Assembly (NCBI GenBank): GCA_963971405.1
Contig: OZ020491.1
Location: forward strand, 8,922,855-8,986,854
Source of the DNA: Psococerastis gibbosa
Lineage: Eukaryota > Arthropoda > Insecta > Psocodea > Psocidae
DNA length: 64,000 bases
Direction: 5' to 3'
Made by a program: the position numbers and the translations under genes
Notes under the pieces: generated by a model
The model's input: only the letters and a program-made list of their open reading frames with translations
Databases searched by the model: none
Told to the model about the DNA's origin: nothing
Part shown: in pieces, positions 11,821 to 22,658 of the stretch
Layout of the letters: each line of letters opens with the position of its first letter
Numbering within the stretch: position 1 is the stretch's first letter

Positions 11821-12430
11821 AATATAAAAAATCCCTTTCGGCTCTGGCCGATCAGGAGTAGGGAGATTCCGCAGACCCTGCTTTTCCTCTACGCTACCTA
11901 CTATACGCTATGTATGTAATAAAATACTTCATTATTTTCCCGACCACAACATTAACACACAAAACACTCTTGTGTTCCAAACAATGACGACCACGAACTT
12001 TTACTTATTAAATTATATTTTGTATGACTGGACGCCATCTTGAAATCGTTGATTTGTCGTAAAAAGTGTTGATAACCATTATCGTAGATAATAATACGGG
12101 CATTCAGTCAGATTTTAATTCATTCCTCTGCGACAAATATTAACTGAGATATGAATTACATGAGGTTTCAATCGGCCACCATCTTGGAACTTAATAGTGG
12201 ATCTAGCTGGTTAACGAACTCGATCAAGACATATGTATGATCAATTTTTGTGCCAAATTTCATCAAAGTCAGATTATATTTTCGGAAGTTAGAGTGTTTC
12301 CTAAAATCGATATACATACAACATTTTGAACGGAGGGTGGTTTTAGGCTCACATGAAATGAAAAGTTGTGAAGAAATTTTCCGAAAGTCGAACATTGGTC
12401 GCCATCTCAATAGGTAGATGAATCTCCCTA
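11821..12430 (-). repeat. Dispersed repeat N, copy 1 (inverted relative to copy 2)
   Basis: The whole segment is the reverse complement of 23933-24575, with many small differences. TAGGGAGATTC occurs near both ends as an inverted pair, but homology continues past one of them into TTTCGGCTCTGGCCGATCAG. No transposase or reverse transcriptase is visible. It is probably a non-autonomous DNA element. Confidence 0.7.
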
Positions 12431-13238
12431 AAAATAAAAATATAGTGGGCCCTTGTTAAATAAATAAATAAATAAATAAGCGTTTATATATACAGTAGAT
12501 ACAAACGCGCGAAGGAACGGGCATATCAAACAAAAAGACTATTTCACACAATACCAAAAACTAAAAACCAAAAACGGCAAAACACAGACGTAGAGATCCA
12601 AAGAGGTTATAACATGGCATTGGTCGCAGGTACAGTAGCCCGCCGTATTTAATCGGCACACTACGATTTAATGCTCTCAATTCAAGGCTTACACGTAAGA
12701 TTTACTTAGAAGTTAGTGATAAATTCCATGAAGCAGCTGCAAACGTAGTATAAAGAAGACAAATACGCTGCAGGGCTCCCGAAATTACTGCCAAAACGAA
12801 TAAGGCAATCAGATTTATAGTCAATGCGTCGGAGGCACAATAAAAATTGGCCCGGAGCCGAACGCACAATTGCTGCAGTTCAAATTATACAACATTGAAA
12901 AAAGAACTGCGACAACATTATTTTACGAGCTTACGAGAATATAATACGGAAAACTTGGTAGTTGCCAGAAGTTTTTCTAGTAGTACAGAAATTAATGACG
13001 CGATCAAATCCAAATTTCAATTTACTGTTAATATTCATTTCGCAGTCCAAGAACCTGAACCCCTCAGTTCAGACTGCTTTAGTAGTGTGCCCCCCCCCCC
13101 CCCCCACCCCGCGCAAACTTATGCCTAATGTGAATATGAACTATTTAATCAATTTTTTTCTGCCACTTTTATTGCACTGAAGGATTCATTCATTCATCCA
13201 TTCACCATGCCTGATATGCCCGATGTTTTGTTACCATA
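12431..13238. other. Unassigned, with AAAT repeat and C16 tract
   Basis: A short (AAAT)n run lies at about 12457-12480. A 16-base C tract at 13090-13105 follows AGTAGTGTG. No gene was recognised. Confidence 0.4.
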
Positions 13239-13379
13239 GGCGGGGTTTCCACATACGTCAATGGTCAATGAGAAATATGAAATTGACGTTTTAGCAGACA
13301 TTAAAGACATACTAAAATGTCTGCTACCACGTCTATTTCATATTTCTCATTGGCCATTGACGTATGTGAAAACCCCGCC
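13239..13379. mobile_element. Palindromic MITE (141 bp)
   Basis: The ends are GGCGGGGTTTCCACATACGT and the inverse ending ACCCCGCC, and both flanks are ATA. The arms are long (AATGGTCAATGAGAAATATG in the left arm) and nearly meet, so the element would fold as one hairpin. The inner part GTCTGCTACCACGTC is shared with the 33582 element, but the outer arms differ. Confidence 0.85.
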
Positions 13380-14150
13380 ATAGGTTATCAGACAGAACCA
13401 GATGATTTAAAATAATTACAAATTTGAACCAGCAGCAGGACATACAACCAATCTAAATGCACTCTCCAAAAAAATTGTGAAACTCTTCGTCGCCTTGCCT
13501 ATCAGGGAATAAAACCATGTGAGAGAACCCAGTCACTCCAGAAAGACGCTACTGCACCTTTATTTATTATATGCATGCAAATAAAGGTTCATAGCCTGGG
13601 AGACCGGTGGGCAATACACCTGAGAGTTGAAGGCCAGTCAGTTCTCAGCCAAATTCAAAACCAGATTCCTCTACTGTCCCGCATTGGACCGCAGCCAGCG
13701 AGTATCACAGTTTGTTGAGCTAACTAAACCTTTTAATGACTACAACGAAACCTGTCTGTTTCTTTGTAGCAGCACTAGCGTAACATTCCTGGAGGGTAGG
13801 TGAAATTTGTGGTCTTTTGTGGTTTAGACCAATCTGCACTCCAGGTAATACCGCATTTCTGTTGCGATCTATAGTAAAACACATCATGGAATAGAACAGT
13901 ACGTCCAAGAAATAACTCTGTGATGCCCTCGAGTAACTTTTTAAATTACGGGGTTTAGCTCACTCCTGGTGAACCAGAAGATTGGAGTGACCGATGGATC
14001 AAAGTCACCCATCAGTTCTCTGAGTGAATAAAATCCAAAGGGGTCTGAAGATATATATTTTATTCTTCTTCTGTATATGCCTCTTCTAGTAAAGATTGGG
14101 AATCATCACGATTATTAATTAGCCTACTCATGGTGAAAAACAAATCTCAG
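13380..14150. other. Unassigned sequence leading into the tandem array
   Basis: No gene was recognised. The segment 13945-14060 has divergent fragments of the array unit (TTTAGCTCACTCC, GGTCTGAAGATA), so decayed units probably extend leftward. Confidence 0.4.
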
Positions 14151-15395
14151 CTCACTCATGAGATCCGGGCCCCTGACTGAACAGTAGTGTTTTAAGATAA
14201 ATTTCTCATAGCGAATCCCAAACTTTAGCTCATTCTCAGGAAATTGGAGCGGAACGGAACGTCTCTCTCCGCTCACTCATCAGATCCGGGACCCCTGACT
14301 GAATAGTAGTGTCTGAAGATAAATTTCTCATAGCGAATCCCAAATTTTAGCTCATTCCCAGGAAATTGGAGCGGAACGGAACGTCTCTCCCCGCTCACTC
14401 ATCAGATCCGGGACCCCTGACTGAATAGTAGTGTCTGAAGATAAATTTCTCATAGCGAATCCCAAAGTTTAGCTCATTCCCAGGAAATTGGAGCGGAACG
14501 GAACGTCTCTCTCCGCTCACTCATCATATCCGGGACCCCTGACTGACTAGTAGTGTTTTAAGATAAATTTCTCATAGCGAATCCCAAATTTTAGCTCATT
14601 CCCAGGAAATTGGAGCGGAACGGAACGGCTGACTCATCAGATCCGCGACCCCCTGATTAAATAGAGCACTGTGCACAAGAACTACCCTGGGTGGTCTGAA
14701 GATACAATTACTTATGTGCATTCCAAATTTTAGCTCATTTCCGGGGAAAATGGAGCAGAGCGGAACGGCTGACTCATCAGATCCGCGACCCCTGATTGAA
14801 TAGAGCACTGCGCACAAGAACTACCCTGGGCGGTCTGAAGATACAATTACTTATGTGCGTTCCAAATTTTAGCTCATTTCCGGGGGAAATGGAGCAGAGC
14901 GGAACGGCTGACTCATCAGATCCGCGACCCCTCATTGAATAGAGCACTGCGCACAAGAACTACCCTGGGCGGTCTGAAGATACAATTACTTATGTGCATT
15001 CCAAATTTTAGCTCATTCCAGGAAATTGGAACAGAGCGGAACGGCGGACTCATCAGGTCCGCGACCCCTGATTGAATAGAGCACTGTGCACAAGAACTAC
15101 TCTGGGTGGTCTGAAGATACAATTACTTATGTGCATTCCAAATTTTAGCTCATTCCAGGAAATTGGAACAGAGCGGAACGGCGGACTCATCAGATCCGCG
15201 ACCCCTGATTGAATAGAGCACTGTGCACGAGAACTACCCTGGGCTGTCGGAGGATATAATTACTTATGTACATTCCGAATTTTAGCTCATTTCCGGGGAA
15301 AATGGAGCAAAGCCGAAGTAAGGAACGGCTCACTCAGAGAACTCATAAGTTCCTCGACCCCTGAATGCATAGACCAGCAGTGCGCATAAGAAACT
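14151..15395. repeat. Satellite-like tandem array with two unit types
   Basis: Roughly nine units share CTCATCAGATCC, CCCCTGACTGAATAG, GGTCTGAAGATA-like and TTTTAGCTCATT motifs. Unit starts are at about 14152, 14272, 14394, 14516, 14631, 14771, 14910, 15047, 15184 and 15331. The first four intervals are about 114-122 bp (type A, AGTAGTGTCTGAAG). The later ones are about 137-147 bp (type B, with GAGCACTGCGCACAAGAACT inserted). Adjacent units are most alike, as expected from local unequal exchange. Short minus frames here are repeats of themselves, not genes. Confidence 0.9.
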
Positions 15396-15939
15396 AACTA
15401 TGTCCGAGGTCACTTTTACGCATCCCATTAACTCTTGTATATAGCCTGCAGCTAGACGCACTACTTGAGACATCAACCATGGGCGATTCAATGCAAATTC
15501 TGCGTCCGAGCTGACCCGCCTTACGTCTGACAGGCCTGTGTGTGGGCCGCTAAGTGCTCGTCTTCCTCCCACTCCATGTCGGACGGACACGCAGGTGACA
15601 AATAGCTGCATTAGCCGAGTAGATTTAGTGGTAGGCAGGTACCAAAGTCATAGAATACCTAGATCTTCCAACCTAGTCTAGACCAGAACATTCTCAACAC
15701 TGTCCATCCTGCTACTCCTCTTGGACACTGCTGAAAAAGCTGCCAGAATGTGCTGACACGCCCTGATCTGATAGAGCGGTGGTCCAGTGCCTGGATAAGA
15801 TCGGTCAAAGTCGTGGATAAGCAACTGTTGTAGACGCCCCCTGGCAACCTCGTCGTCCATAGAGCTCCTAATAGCGGTTTTCCTACCAAAACAGGGAGCA
15901 AGTACGAAAGACCATTTAATTTCCATTGTCTTTTCAATT
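15396..15939. other. Unassigned sequence
   Basis: Short frames on the minus strand extend into the next feature but show no domain. No repeat was recognised. Confidence 0.3.
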
Positions 15940-16038
15940 TCCAAGGCATTAACGTCCAACCGGGGCGAGTTCAGGACATGAGTTCGGGGCGACCCCCCAC
16001 GCTGCGCACGCGGCACTAAGAGGGAAGAAGAAGAAGAC
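15940..16038 (+). pseudogene. Decayed non-LTR retrotransposon 3' tail
   Basis: A frame with SNRGEFR, then RGDPPRCA, and a GAAGAAGAAG end resembles the last residues of many arthropod ORF2 proteins. The same motif (GCGTCCAACCGGGTCGAGTA) recurs at 63806-63825. Stops interrupt it. The 158-codon minus frame that overlaps here (15678-16154) is judged a shadow. Confidence 0.45.
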
Positions 16039-16566
16039 TTTTCAATTTCGACCATAAATTTCTTCCATAATTGCCTTCTACACCCTACTGCATTTGAACA
16101 TGTGACCCATCGGCCAATCCTGCCCCCGCCTAAGCATTCAATCCAATTTTTCATGTCTAGATTACGCGTACCAAAAATATTTTAGCATTCTAGCAATTGC
16201 ATTTCTATGGCACTAGCCGCGTAGTCTCAGGAGGTAGCACCTGCAGGCGGTACATAAACAAGAGTGGCTAAACTGCAACAACACGAGTCCAATGAAGAAG
16301 AAGCCATTCAACATGATGGTTCTTCTAATCGCCAGCAATTATTTTCTCCCATCGGTATGGCCGTTTGATTGCATTGCAGGTGCTTTCAACTGCCATGTAC
16401 AGTATTATACCGCATTGTAATGTGTAGCTTCAACTCTGGTACAGGTTTTACTCTTTATTTTAATTGTTTATCATTACTATTAGCCTATTAGAATGGCGAG
16501 GATAGCTGCAGATCGAGATAGACAGCGTTTATATCTCCGAGGTAACATTACAGAAAACTAGCCATT
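16039..16566. other. Unassigned sequence
   Basis: I recognise no gene or element between the two retrotransposon tails. Confidence 0.3.
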
Positions 16567-16880
16567 ATAAAGCCGTAAACAGAATCAGTGCATTTGAAAT
16601 GTAGACGACATACAGACCCATTGCTGCGCATATCTTCTAGAGATCGTGTCCCTAATGTACATGTCCTGAGGCGCATGGACACAGAAGCCGAGTTACTGCT
16701 AACGGTTAAGAAATGGAAACTACCATACTTCGGCCATGTGATGAGGAACGAAATATATTGCCTTCTGCATGCTATAGTCCAAGGTAAGATAAAAGGACTG
16801 AGGGCTCCCGGCAGAAGATAATACTGGTTGAAAACCCTAGGCAAGAGCACGACTCCCTTTTTCAGAGCCCGCTAGATGAG
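16567..16880 (+). pseudogene. Non-LTR retrotransposon ORF2 C-terminus (relic)
   Basis: The frame from 16588 carries RDRVPNVHVLRRMDTE, KKWKLPYFGHVMRN and GLRAPGRR, then a stop and YWLKTL. This is the typical order at the C-terminal end of arthropod non-LTR (Jockey/RTE-type) reverse transcriptases. It would have copied element RNA at the genomic target, but only the extreme C-terminus remains and it has stop codons. Pieces of the same family lie at 48549, 52705 and 53425. Placement in a named clade is uncertain. Confidence 0.8.
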
Positions 16881-17351
16881 GTATACAAAGAAGAATATTT
16901 GAGAACTTTATAGGATTTGAATACGGTATCTTCAAAATATAAGTACAGAACAAATACTCGATAGTAGCCGGTAGGAAAGCGTGGATATAAAAATGAATCC
17001 ATAGAGGAATGACGTCAAACCCAAGATATTGAGAGGTCTGATTTTTCATTTCCCTGCCGAAAATTGGCCATTTTCCATTGTTCTGGCTGATTTTCAACAA
17101 AGTTCCAATATAACTCAATAGCTAGTGTTCCATACAGGAGAAATGGGCCACTTGCTTCCCACCAAAAAAATATTTGTTTTTAAATTTGTTACGTCTTATC
17201 AATGACTTGTTATAGAAAAAAAAAATTGGTAGGCTCTAATATATTGGATACAGTATAGGCTAAATTAAGTTAATGTTTTGGGCTATATGGGCATACGCTC
17301 ATCGCCGTCAATGATGTACTCATTGTACTGTCGGAAAATTATTTATTTTAT
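16881..17351. other. Unassigned AT-rich sequence
   Basis: No recognised gene. A 93-codon minus frame at 16837-17118 has no known domain. Confidence 0.35.
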
Positions 17352-17449
17352 CTTCCTAGTTGAGTGTAAAAGAGGGCTTTATAGCCCTAGCTCCGCTAGG
17401 TTGGCTTTAGTAATAGAAACAATAAAAAGTCCTTATTTATTTATTTAAT
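17352..17449 (+). repeat. SINE 3' tail
   Basis: CTTCCTAGTTGAGTGTAA, GGGCTTTATAGCCCTA, TCCGCTAGGTTGGCTTTAGT and an ATTT-rich tail match the 3' half of the complete SINEs at 27776 and 44949. The tRNA-like head is missing (5' truncated). Confidence 0.8.
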
Positions 17450-18239
17450 TGTATTGATACCCTTCTTCAGCAGTGCCTAATTAATACTTTATAGGCCAAT
17501 GAAATGCATAAAATAACCCTTGCGAAATACCTAATTAATTTACCAAACTAAACAGCTAAATATTAATGATTCTTGTCACACCAAAGGGCTTCGCGAAGTT
17601 ACTCTCAAAAGCTGTGTACTTGACGACCAATAATTAAAAATGACTTTCGACCCATGTTGATCTCGTTAACATTTGAATATATCCTGGCCCACAAGTGTAA
17701 GCACTCGTCATGATGCAACTAATCGAAATGTACCGGCTATAAATATACGCAACAACACAGGAGGACTTCTAATTTTGTAACCCTGCTTACATCCAATCCA
17801 CTAACGTGTCGCTGACAGTCTTTGACGGCTAATTCAGACAGTTTAAAGTTCGCCCCGGTTTACATTATTCATTTATTTATATTATACTAACAAAAGATAA
17901 AAGAAGGCAGTTTATGAGTTAACATGTCTAACAACGCAAATTTCCACAATTTCTTAAGAAGAACGCAACCAGCAGTGCTCAAAGCACTCACAGACATCCA
18001 AGGACACAGAAAGAAAGAAAATTGTCTTTACCTCCCGGCTCCCACATAGGTGAATTTTGGGCCTTTAAGCCCACTCGTATTATATATCACCCATAATATA
18101 AGATAATTAAGATATTTCAAAATATGTTGAATACAAAATAAACGGTTGTTTAAACCCTAAAGAAACCATAAAAAAAAATTTCGAAGGGCGATCCAGACTC
18201 AGAAAAAGAGGAGAAACATGCTGACAAAAGTAGTCTGCC
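17450..18239. other. Unassigned sequence
   Basis: No recognised gene or element before the mariner relic. Confidence 0.35.
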
Positions 18240-18560
18240 CGCTGTACAACCACTTACCACACACACATGGTCAACACCACGATTCACGAAGGAACTATTC
18301 GCCTCGTTTAAATAGAATGTCCTGAACCATCCCGCGAATTCCCCAGTTCTAGCACCCTCAGATTACTATCTATTTACCTCCCTGAAGGTGCACATGGGTG
18401 TCAATAGACCTCCCTGAAGGTGCACATGGGTGGAAAAAGGTTTTCAACCGACGAGGAGACAAAGGAGGACGTGGACGTGCAAAAACGAAAACCCCACAAA
18501 AATTCAGCGCACTTACATTCTGGAAATGCCTCGTATAATTATAGTCCAGGAACGTTAGAT
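18240..18560 (+). pseudogene. Mariner transposase C-terminal relic
   Basis: The frame through 18319 reads VLNHPANSPVLAPSDYYLF, the mariner C-terminal block around the last catalytic aspartate, then SLKVHMG. A second frame from 18432 reads GKRFSTDEETKEDV, which follows that block directly in intact mariner proteins. The break is a 32-bp direct duplication (18376-18400 copied at 18408-18432), which shifts the frame. An in-frame TAG at 18313 sits where mariners usually have tryptophan. Mariner transposase cuts and pastes at TA sites. This copy is dead and lacks its N-terminal half and terminal repeats. Confidence 0.85.
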
Positions 18561-19377
18561 CAATTTTAAGCAAAACCTCGGAATGAGAGATAACAAGCTA
18601 TAAACTTGCATAAACCTTTATTTGGGTGCTTCTCTCAAACCCTACCAATTGTAGGGTGTCCGCGTCTACATATTTTCCGAGGTCAAAGGTCAAAAATAGT
18701 TTTTGTGCATTTATTGCAAATATCTCGTTTCCTATGGGTTTTATGTTATTTATAGTTATTATAAAAATTGTAGACTATTAAATTTGCTACACTTTTTCTG
18801 TCTACAATTTTTTTATATCTTGAACCATTTTCGAGAAAGAGGACAGAGCGCGCGCAATCTTTAACTATTTGGAATATCATTCGAGGTCGAATCATAAGCT
18901 AAGTGCAGGTGCAATACATTCTACGAATTTGACTTTGGCATTTCACTCACTCAATCAGTCAGTCAGTCTTCGCCTTGTTATTGTTGGGGCTGGTAACAGC
19001 CTCTAGCCCGGTCAGTTAGCTTACCTGCCTACCATGTCCTTTATATAAGCAGTCACCGACAATTGGTATATATCATATACTACCATCTTCACGAGAAGAA
19101 TTAATATTGACATTGAGAAAACTTGCGGCAGAATTCAGCTAAACCTTTTCTGATCGCATTTCCTGCGATTTCATGTTTATGCAACCGTGCACACATTCTT
19201 TTACGTCAATTTTTTTTTAAATAAATAAATACAGTATTGAGTTCTACTTTAACTAAAAATTATTAGCAAGAGTAAAAATATTTATCAGACACGTCTAACA
19301 AATTACTCATATAATATAACCTAAATTACAGCCTTAATAATGGTATAATTCATAATTTGGGAGTATTTTTTAACATA
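18561..19377. other. Unassigned AT-rich sequence
   Basis: It includes an AT-rich stretch at 18670-18850 with AAATATCTCGTTTCCTATGG and two related TGTAGAC/GTCTACA segments. These look like dispersed repeat sequence, but the boundaries are unclear. No gene. Confidence 0.35.
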
Positions 19378-19385
19378 TTACAGCA

Positions 19386-19783
19386 CCATAGCGGATCCAG
19401 CAATGGGCTCATGGGGTTATACCCCCCTCCCCCCCTCTTCTGTAACCTAACTCACACTAGATAAAAAAACACTTTCAAATTTTTTCAACAGCATTTTCAC
19501 GCATCCTACGGCAGCCACCATAGGCGAAGAGCGTTTGAACGGAGATTTCGAAGTGACGGCGGAGGAAATATTAAATGAATATGCGGTGAAGCATCCGCGC
19601 AGAATGCAACTGGCCTTTGAATAGCTTAATAGGTTTGTATTGTAATCCATACATTACAATACAAGTAATTAAAGTGAGTTTACAATGCTTAAGTCTTCAC
19701 TTTATCATAGAACCTCCTGACTACATACTTTCTATCCATTAGTTCAGCCCCCCCCCCTCCAAAAATTTCTAAATCCGCTAGTG
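19386..19783 (+). mobile_element. hAT deletion derivative (398 bp)
   Basis: The ends are CCATAGCGGATCCAG and CTAAATCCGCTAGTG (shared TAGCGGAT core), flanked by TTACAGCA (19378-19385) and TTACCGCA (19784-19791), a 7-of-8 match and the 8-bp duplication expected of hAT. C-rich tracts lie inside both ends. Unlike the other small elements it retains transposase coding sequence (19508-19624). Confidence 0.85.
19508..19624 (+). pseudogene. hAT transposase extreme C-terminus
   Basis: Thirty-eight in-frame codons followed by TAG encode a segment with IGEERLNG, then TAEEILNEYAVKHPRR. In hAT transposases a (M/I)xEERLNGLA motif ends the dimerisation domain and is followed by a helix ending in RR. Here the region just after the first motif is shortened, consistent with an internal deletion. 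It lies wholly inside the 19386-19783 element and is in the direction of its probable transposase. It is not functional alone. Confidence 0.7.
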
Positions 19784-19791
19784 TTACCGCA

Positions 19792-20164
19792 TGCTATATT
19801 AATCTACCGAATTTGATCTCGAGACGGCCTTGGACAAGACCCAGAACCCCAAGGGCATTGCACTGTACCCAGCAAGTTGATTAGTATTCAATAAACACAA
19901 AAAAATCGTTTTAAGCAAGGTCTCAAAGGTATTGACAGGTGAACTGAACTAACCGATTGCCAGCCAAACACGCCTACACACACTTGTACCTGATTCCCCC
20001 TTCTTAAATTCCAGGATAAAGACGTAGATATTTGAGAGGGGGTCTATGCCTGAAGCTCACTGGTCACTGACCGACACCTCAGTACCTACTCTAATATTTG
20101 TATTGGAAAACGAGGCTTCGGAATGATTTATTTGTATAAAACATAACATAACCTTCTCTGTAGT
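19792..20164. other. Unassigned sequence
   Basis: No gene or repeat was recognised. Confidence 0.35.
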
Positions 20165-20200
<36 letters not shown>

Positions 20201-20201
20201 G
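20165..20201. repeat. (ATA)n microsatellite
   Basis: About twelve ATA/AAT units directly abut the 3' end of a minus-strand SINE tail, so the microsatellite probably grew from that SINE's 3' tail. Confidence 0.9.
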
Positions 20202-20275
20202 TTTCTTTATTGTACTAGGCTCCCCTAGCGGAGTTAGGGCCTTCGGGCCCTTTCTTACACTCAACTAGAGGAAAC
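20202..20275 (-). repeat. SINE 3' tail
   Basis: On the minus strand it reads CTCTAGTTGAGTGTAAGAAA, GGGCCCGAAGGCCCTAACTC, CGCTAGGGGAGCCTAGTACA, matching the SINE tails at 17352 and 27776. The head is missing. Confidence 0.8.
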
Positions 20276-20289
20276 TATTATGTAATAGT

Positions 20290-20390
20290 AAATGGAGCGA
20301 CGTACAAATCCGAGACGACTGGAGGAATGTTGTCGAGCAGGCCAAAGCTCATCAAGGGCTGTAGAGCCAGAAGAAGAAGATGATGATGAT
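20290..20390 (+). pseudogene. Non-LTR retrotransposon ORF2 extreme 3' end
   Basis: The translation contains RDDWRNVVEQAKAHQGL then a stop (TGTAGAGCCAGAAGAAGAAG). It is nearly the same as 51160-51240, so two copies of one family end identically. Severe 5' truncation is typical of target-primed insertion. Confidence 0.8.
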
Positions 20391-20451
20391 AACATAAGCT
20401 TAGCAGTATATAAGGATGTAACTGCAAAGGCTTTCACGGCCGGAGTCAAAT

Positions 20452-20535
20452 GAAGAACCAGTAGAATCCGGGGTGAATTGGAAGTTCACTTTCAATTCGA
20501 CCACGGCCCATCAGCCCGGATTCTACTGGTTCTTC
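20452..20535. mobile_element. Small hairpin element with perfect 21-bp arms
   Basis: Positions 20452-20472 and 20515-20535 are perfect inverted repeats (arm begins GAAGAACCAGTAGAATCC). A second, shorter palindrome GAATTG...CAATTC lies in the loop. The inner part is related to 59472-59515, where CAGTAGAATCCGGG is followed by GATGGGCCGTGGTCG. Confidence 0.8.
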
Positions 20536-20556
20536 AGTATATAAGGATCTTCATAA

Positions 20557-20936
20557 GGGGTCTTCACAGTAGGGATCTGTTGGTGTTAACGAGTTATACC
20601 TAGTTAAGTGTGTTATATCAAGCTAAGTTAACACACGTGAAACCCGATAACCAAGCTAACCAGCGTGCTATCCTAAACGCACTTCCAAGTTGGTTAACTG
20701 TGTTACTTAGCTATCGATAGCCCAGGTTTGCCCACCGCCATCTATGTTTTTGCCGATTGATTTTGAATTTGAATTGAATTTTGTAGTATTTAAATTTATT
20801 TGTATTATCAATTATGTCACAAGCAATTACCGTAAATACATAAAATTATAATAAAAATGAACAAAAATATAAACAAATGTGGCACTAGAATAGAGTTCTG
20901 TCACTTTCTTTAAACCCGTACCACGAACGTCTGACT
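20557..20936 (-). mobile_element. MITE P, partial copy
   Basis: It starts with the GGGGTCTTCACAGT terminus and follows, in reverse orientation, the right part of the complete 48831-49355 element (GTTATACCTAGTTAAGTGTG, ACGCACTTCCAAGTTGGTTA, GCAATTACCGTAAATAC, ATAGAGTTCTGTCACTTTCT). It stops near GAACGTCTGAC, so the other end is missing. Confidence 0.8.
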
Positions 20937-21024
20937 TGGGATTACGAGAATATACTGTATATCTGCTAGATTGCCTATCAAAATGTGGCCGGTAGCATTT
21001 TTAATTAAATTATTGTTTAAGTTA

Positions 21025-21048
21025 TTTTTTTTTTTTTGGGGGGGGGGG
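21025..21048. repeat. T13/G11 tract
   Basis: Thirteen T are followed at once by eleven G. It lies outside any element with recognised ends. Confidence 0.8.
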
Positions 21049-21303
21049 AATTGCACCTAGCCTACTTGTTTTTTTTTAAATAAAATATCATCCACTTCAA
21101 GGCAATATACATATATAAAGGCTCTGAAAAATCACGGTTGCCCTTGCGCAGTTCGCAGCCAGGTGTCAACAGGTATGATTTTGATGCATTTATTTGTATA
21201 ACAGCGTACATTCATTACTTATATATCACATGGAAGGTAATTGTTTTCTGTTTATTGTGGTATAGGGTTGCCTAATTAATTTTTATTTATTTAAATAAAA
21301 GGC

Positions 21304-21475
21304 TAAATCGCAGACAAACAATTTATTGAACGTATCCGAATAACCTCTTCAATCGCCTCACTAAGTCACCTAATAGGTACTTGTGTCGAGTTGCGACACG
21401 TCTCCGACCGCAAGGTGTGTAGAGACTCGCACATGTACAAGCACGCTACCACCTTGCCACCGAAGTCGCTAAAGA
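21304..21475. repeat. Dispersed repeat Q, copy 1
   Basis: It shares ACAAACAATTTATTGAA, CCTCTTCAATCGCCTC, GACACGTCTCCGA and AAGCACG-TACCACCT blocks with 23180-23350. A short fragment also occurs near 52255. On the minus strand TGGTAGCGTGCTTG resembles a polymerase III A box, so it may be a SINE. Confidence 0.65.
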
Positions 21476-21522
21476 CTAAATAAAAGCTAAGTCTGGCCGC
21501 AAGTGAGGGTTACCAAGTATGT

Positions 21523-21530
<8 letters not shown>

Positions 21531-21556
<26 letters not shown>
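21531..21556. repeat. (GA)n microsatellite
   Basis: About thirteen GA dinucleotides, uninterrupted. Confidence 0.95.
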
Positions 21557-21560
<4 letters not shown>

Positions 21561-22658
21561 GCGTAACATCACTAGTCAGATGATATATAGATGGAATTCA
21601 ACCTTAAATCATTTAATGACCCCATCCTCTTCGGCCCAGACACCAGAAACACGCGAAGAACATATGCAGTCACACAAACCATACCTAGAATGCACCTTCA
21701 AATAGCACCATCACGAATTTGAGAAAGCCGACGTCATGCACAAATTGCAGAGGTCATCCACTCTGCAACAATGCTGCCAACCTAGCCCACAGGTTCACAA
21801 CCACAAACAGAAACCTTAACTACCTCGGTTCCCCAATTTTCCACGACTACCACAAAAATGAACCCGAATGCAGTCACATATTCAATTTCTGTAAATTTTA
21901 TATCTTCAAAGTCTTTCTCTATAGCGAGTCGGTACTGTTACACGAAGCTCAGGTTTAAATCATTGCAGATTATAATATCGTTATAGACTGATGGGCAGGT
22001 CCAACTGTGTGGTATCTCAGGTACTTGAAGCAGCGCACGATCTGGAGCCTAGGCTAATGCTCTACTCCGTGCCTCATCTTAGGTACCGAAGGAATTTTCA
22101 CGTGAGACCTACTCAAATATTAGGCTAGGCTCTTAATCAATCCCAGATTGAGGCCCTTTTATAGATTGAGCCAAGTGCAAAGAAGAAGGCAAATGACATA
22201 TGCTCAGGCTGTCTATCGTCGGTAAAAGGGTAGCTCTGTAGTGGGAACCGTTATGACCTAATTCCATGGACCGAGCGGCAGGTCCACACATGACATTGTA
22301 AGCACATATAAAGTAGTTTTGGATTTATTTTCAGCGTGTAGTCGCGAGCTACCTGGTTTGATCTGCAGTTTTTAAACATCCAGTCTCTTCGGATATGAAG
22401 GGTTTAAGTCGTCTTATATGCATGCTTCTATGAACCTTTTTACATTAGATCCTCAAAATGTTTCAAATTGGTTTTGCCCATCATGCAGCCATGGCTAGTC
22501 TCGTAACTGTACCCCTGTCACTTGTCAGTGACAATAATAGACGATTTATAAAGGGATACACTCTACCGATTCACAACGGACCTCAATGCTGTCATTACAA
22601 ATTCGGAGGAAAATTGGCAACTCGAGTTGCCGCTGCTTGCATTTAACACCAGCAGCCT
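21557..22658. other. Unassigned sequence
   Basis: It contains a 79-codon frame at 21719-21958 and short frames near 22458-22743, none with a domain I recognise. No tandem repeat or element was identified. Confidence 0.35.

Noticed and set aside
14151-15395. CRISPR-like or coding array
   Set aside because: Units are 114-147 bp with no spacer structure, and the window is eukaryotic. It is a satellite-type tandem repeat.
15678-16154. 158-codon minus-strand frame
   Set aside because: It is the longest frame in the window, but it overlaps a plus-strand retrotransposon tail, has no domain and no splice or promoter context.
19016-19024. CAG/GTAAGC on the minus strand as a fourth ratchet point
   Set aside because: The preceding bases (ATGGTAGG) are not a pyrimidine tract, and the donor is weaker.
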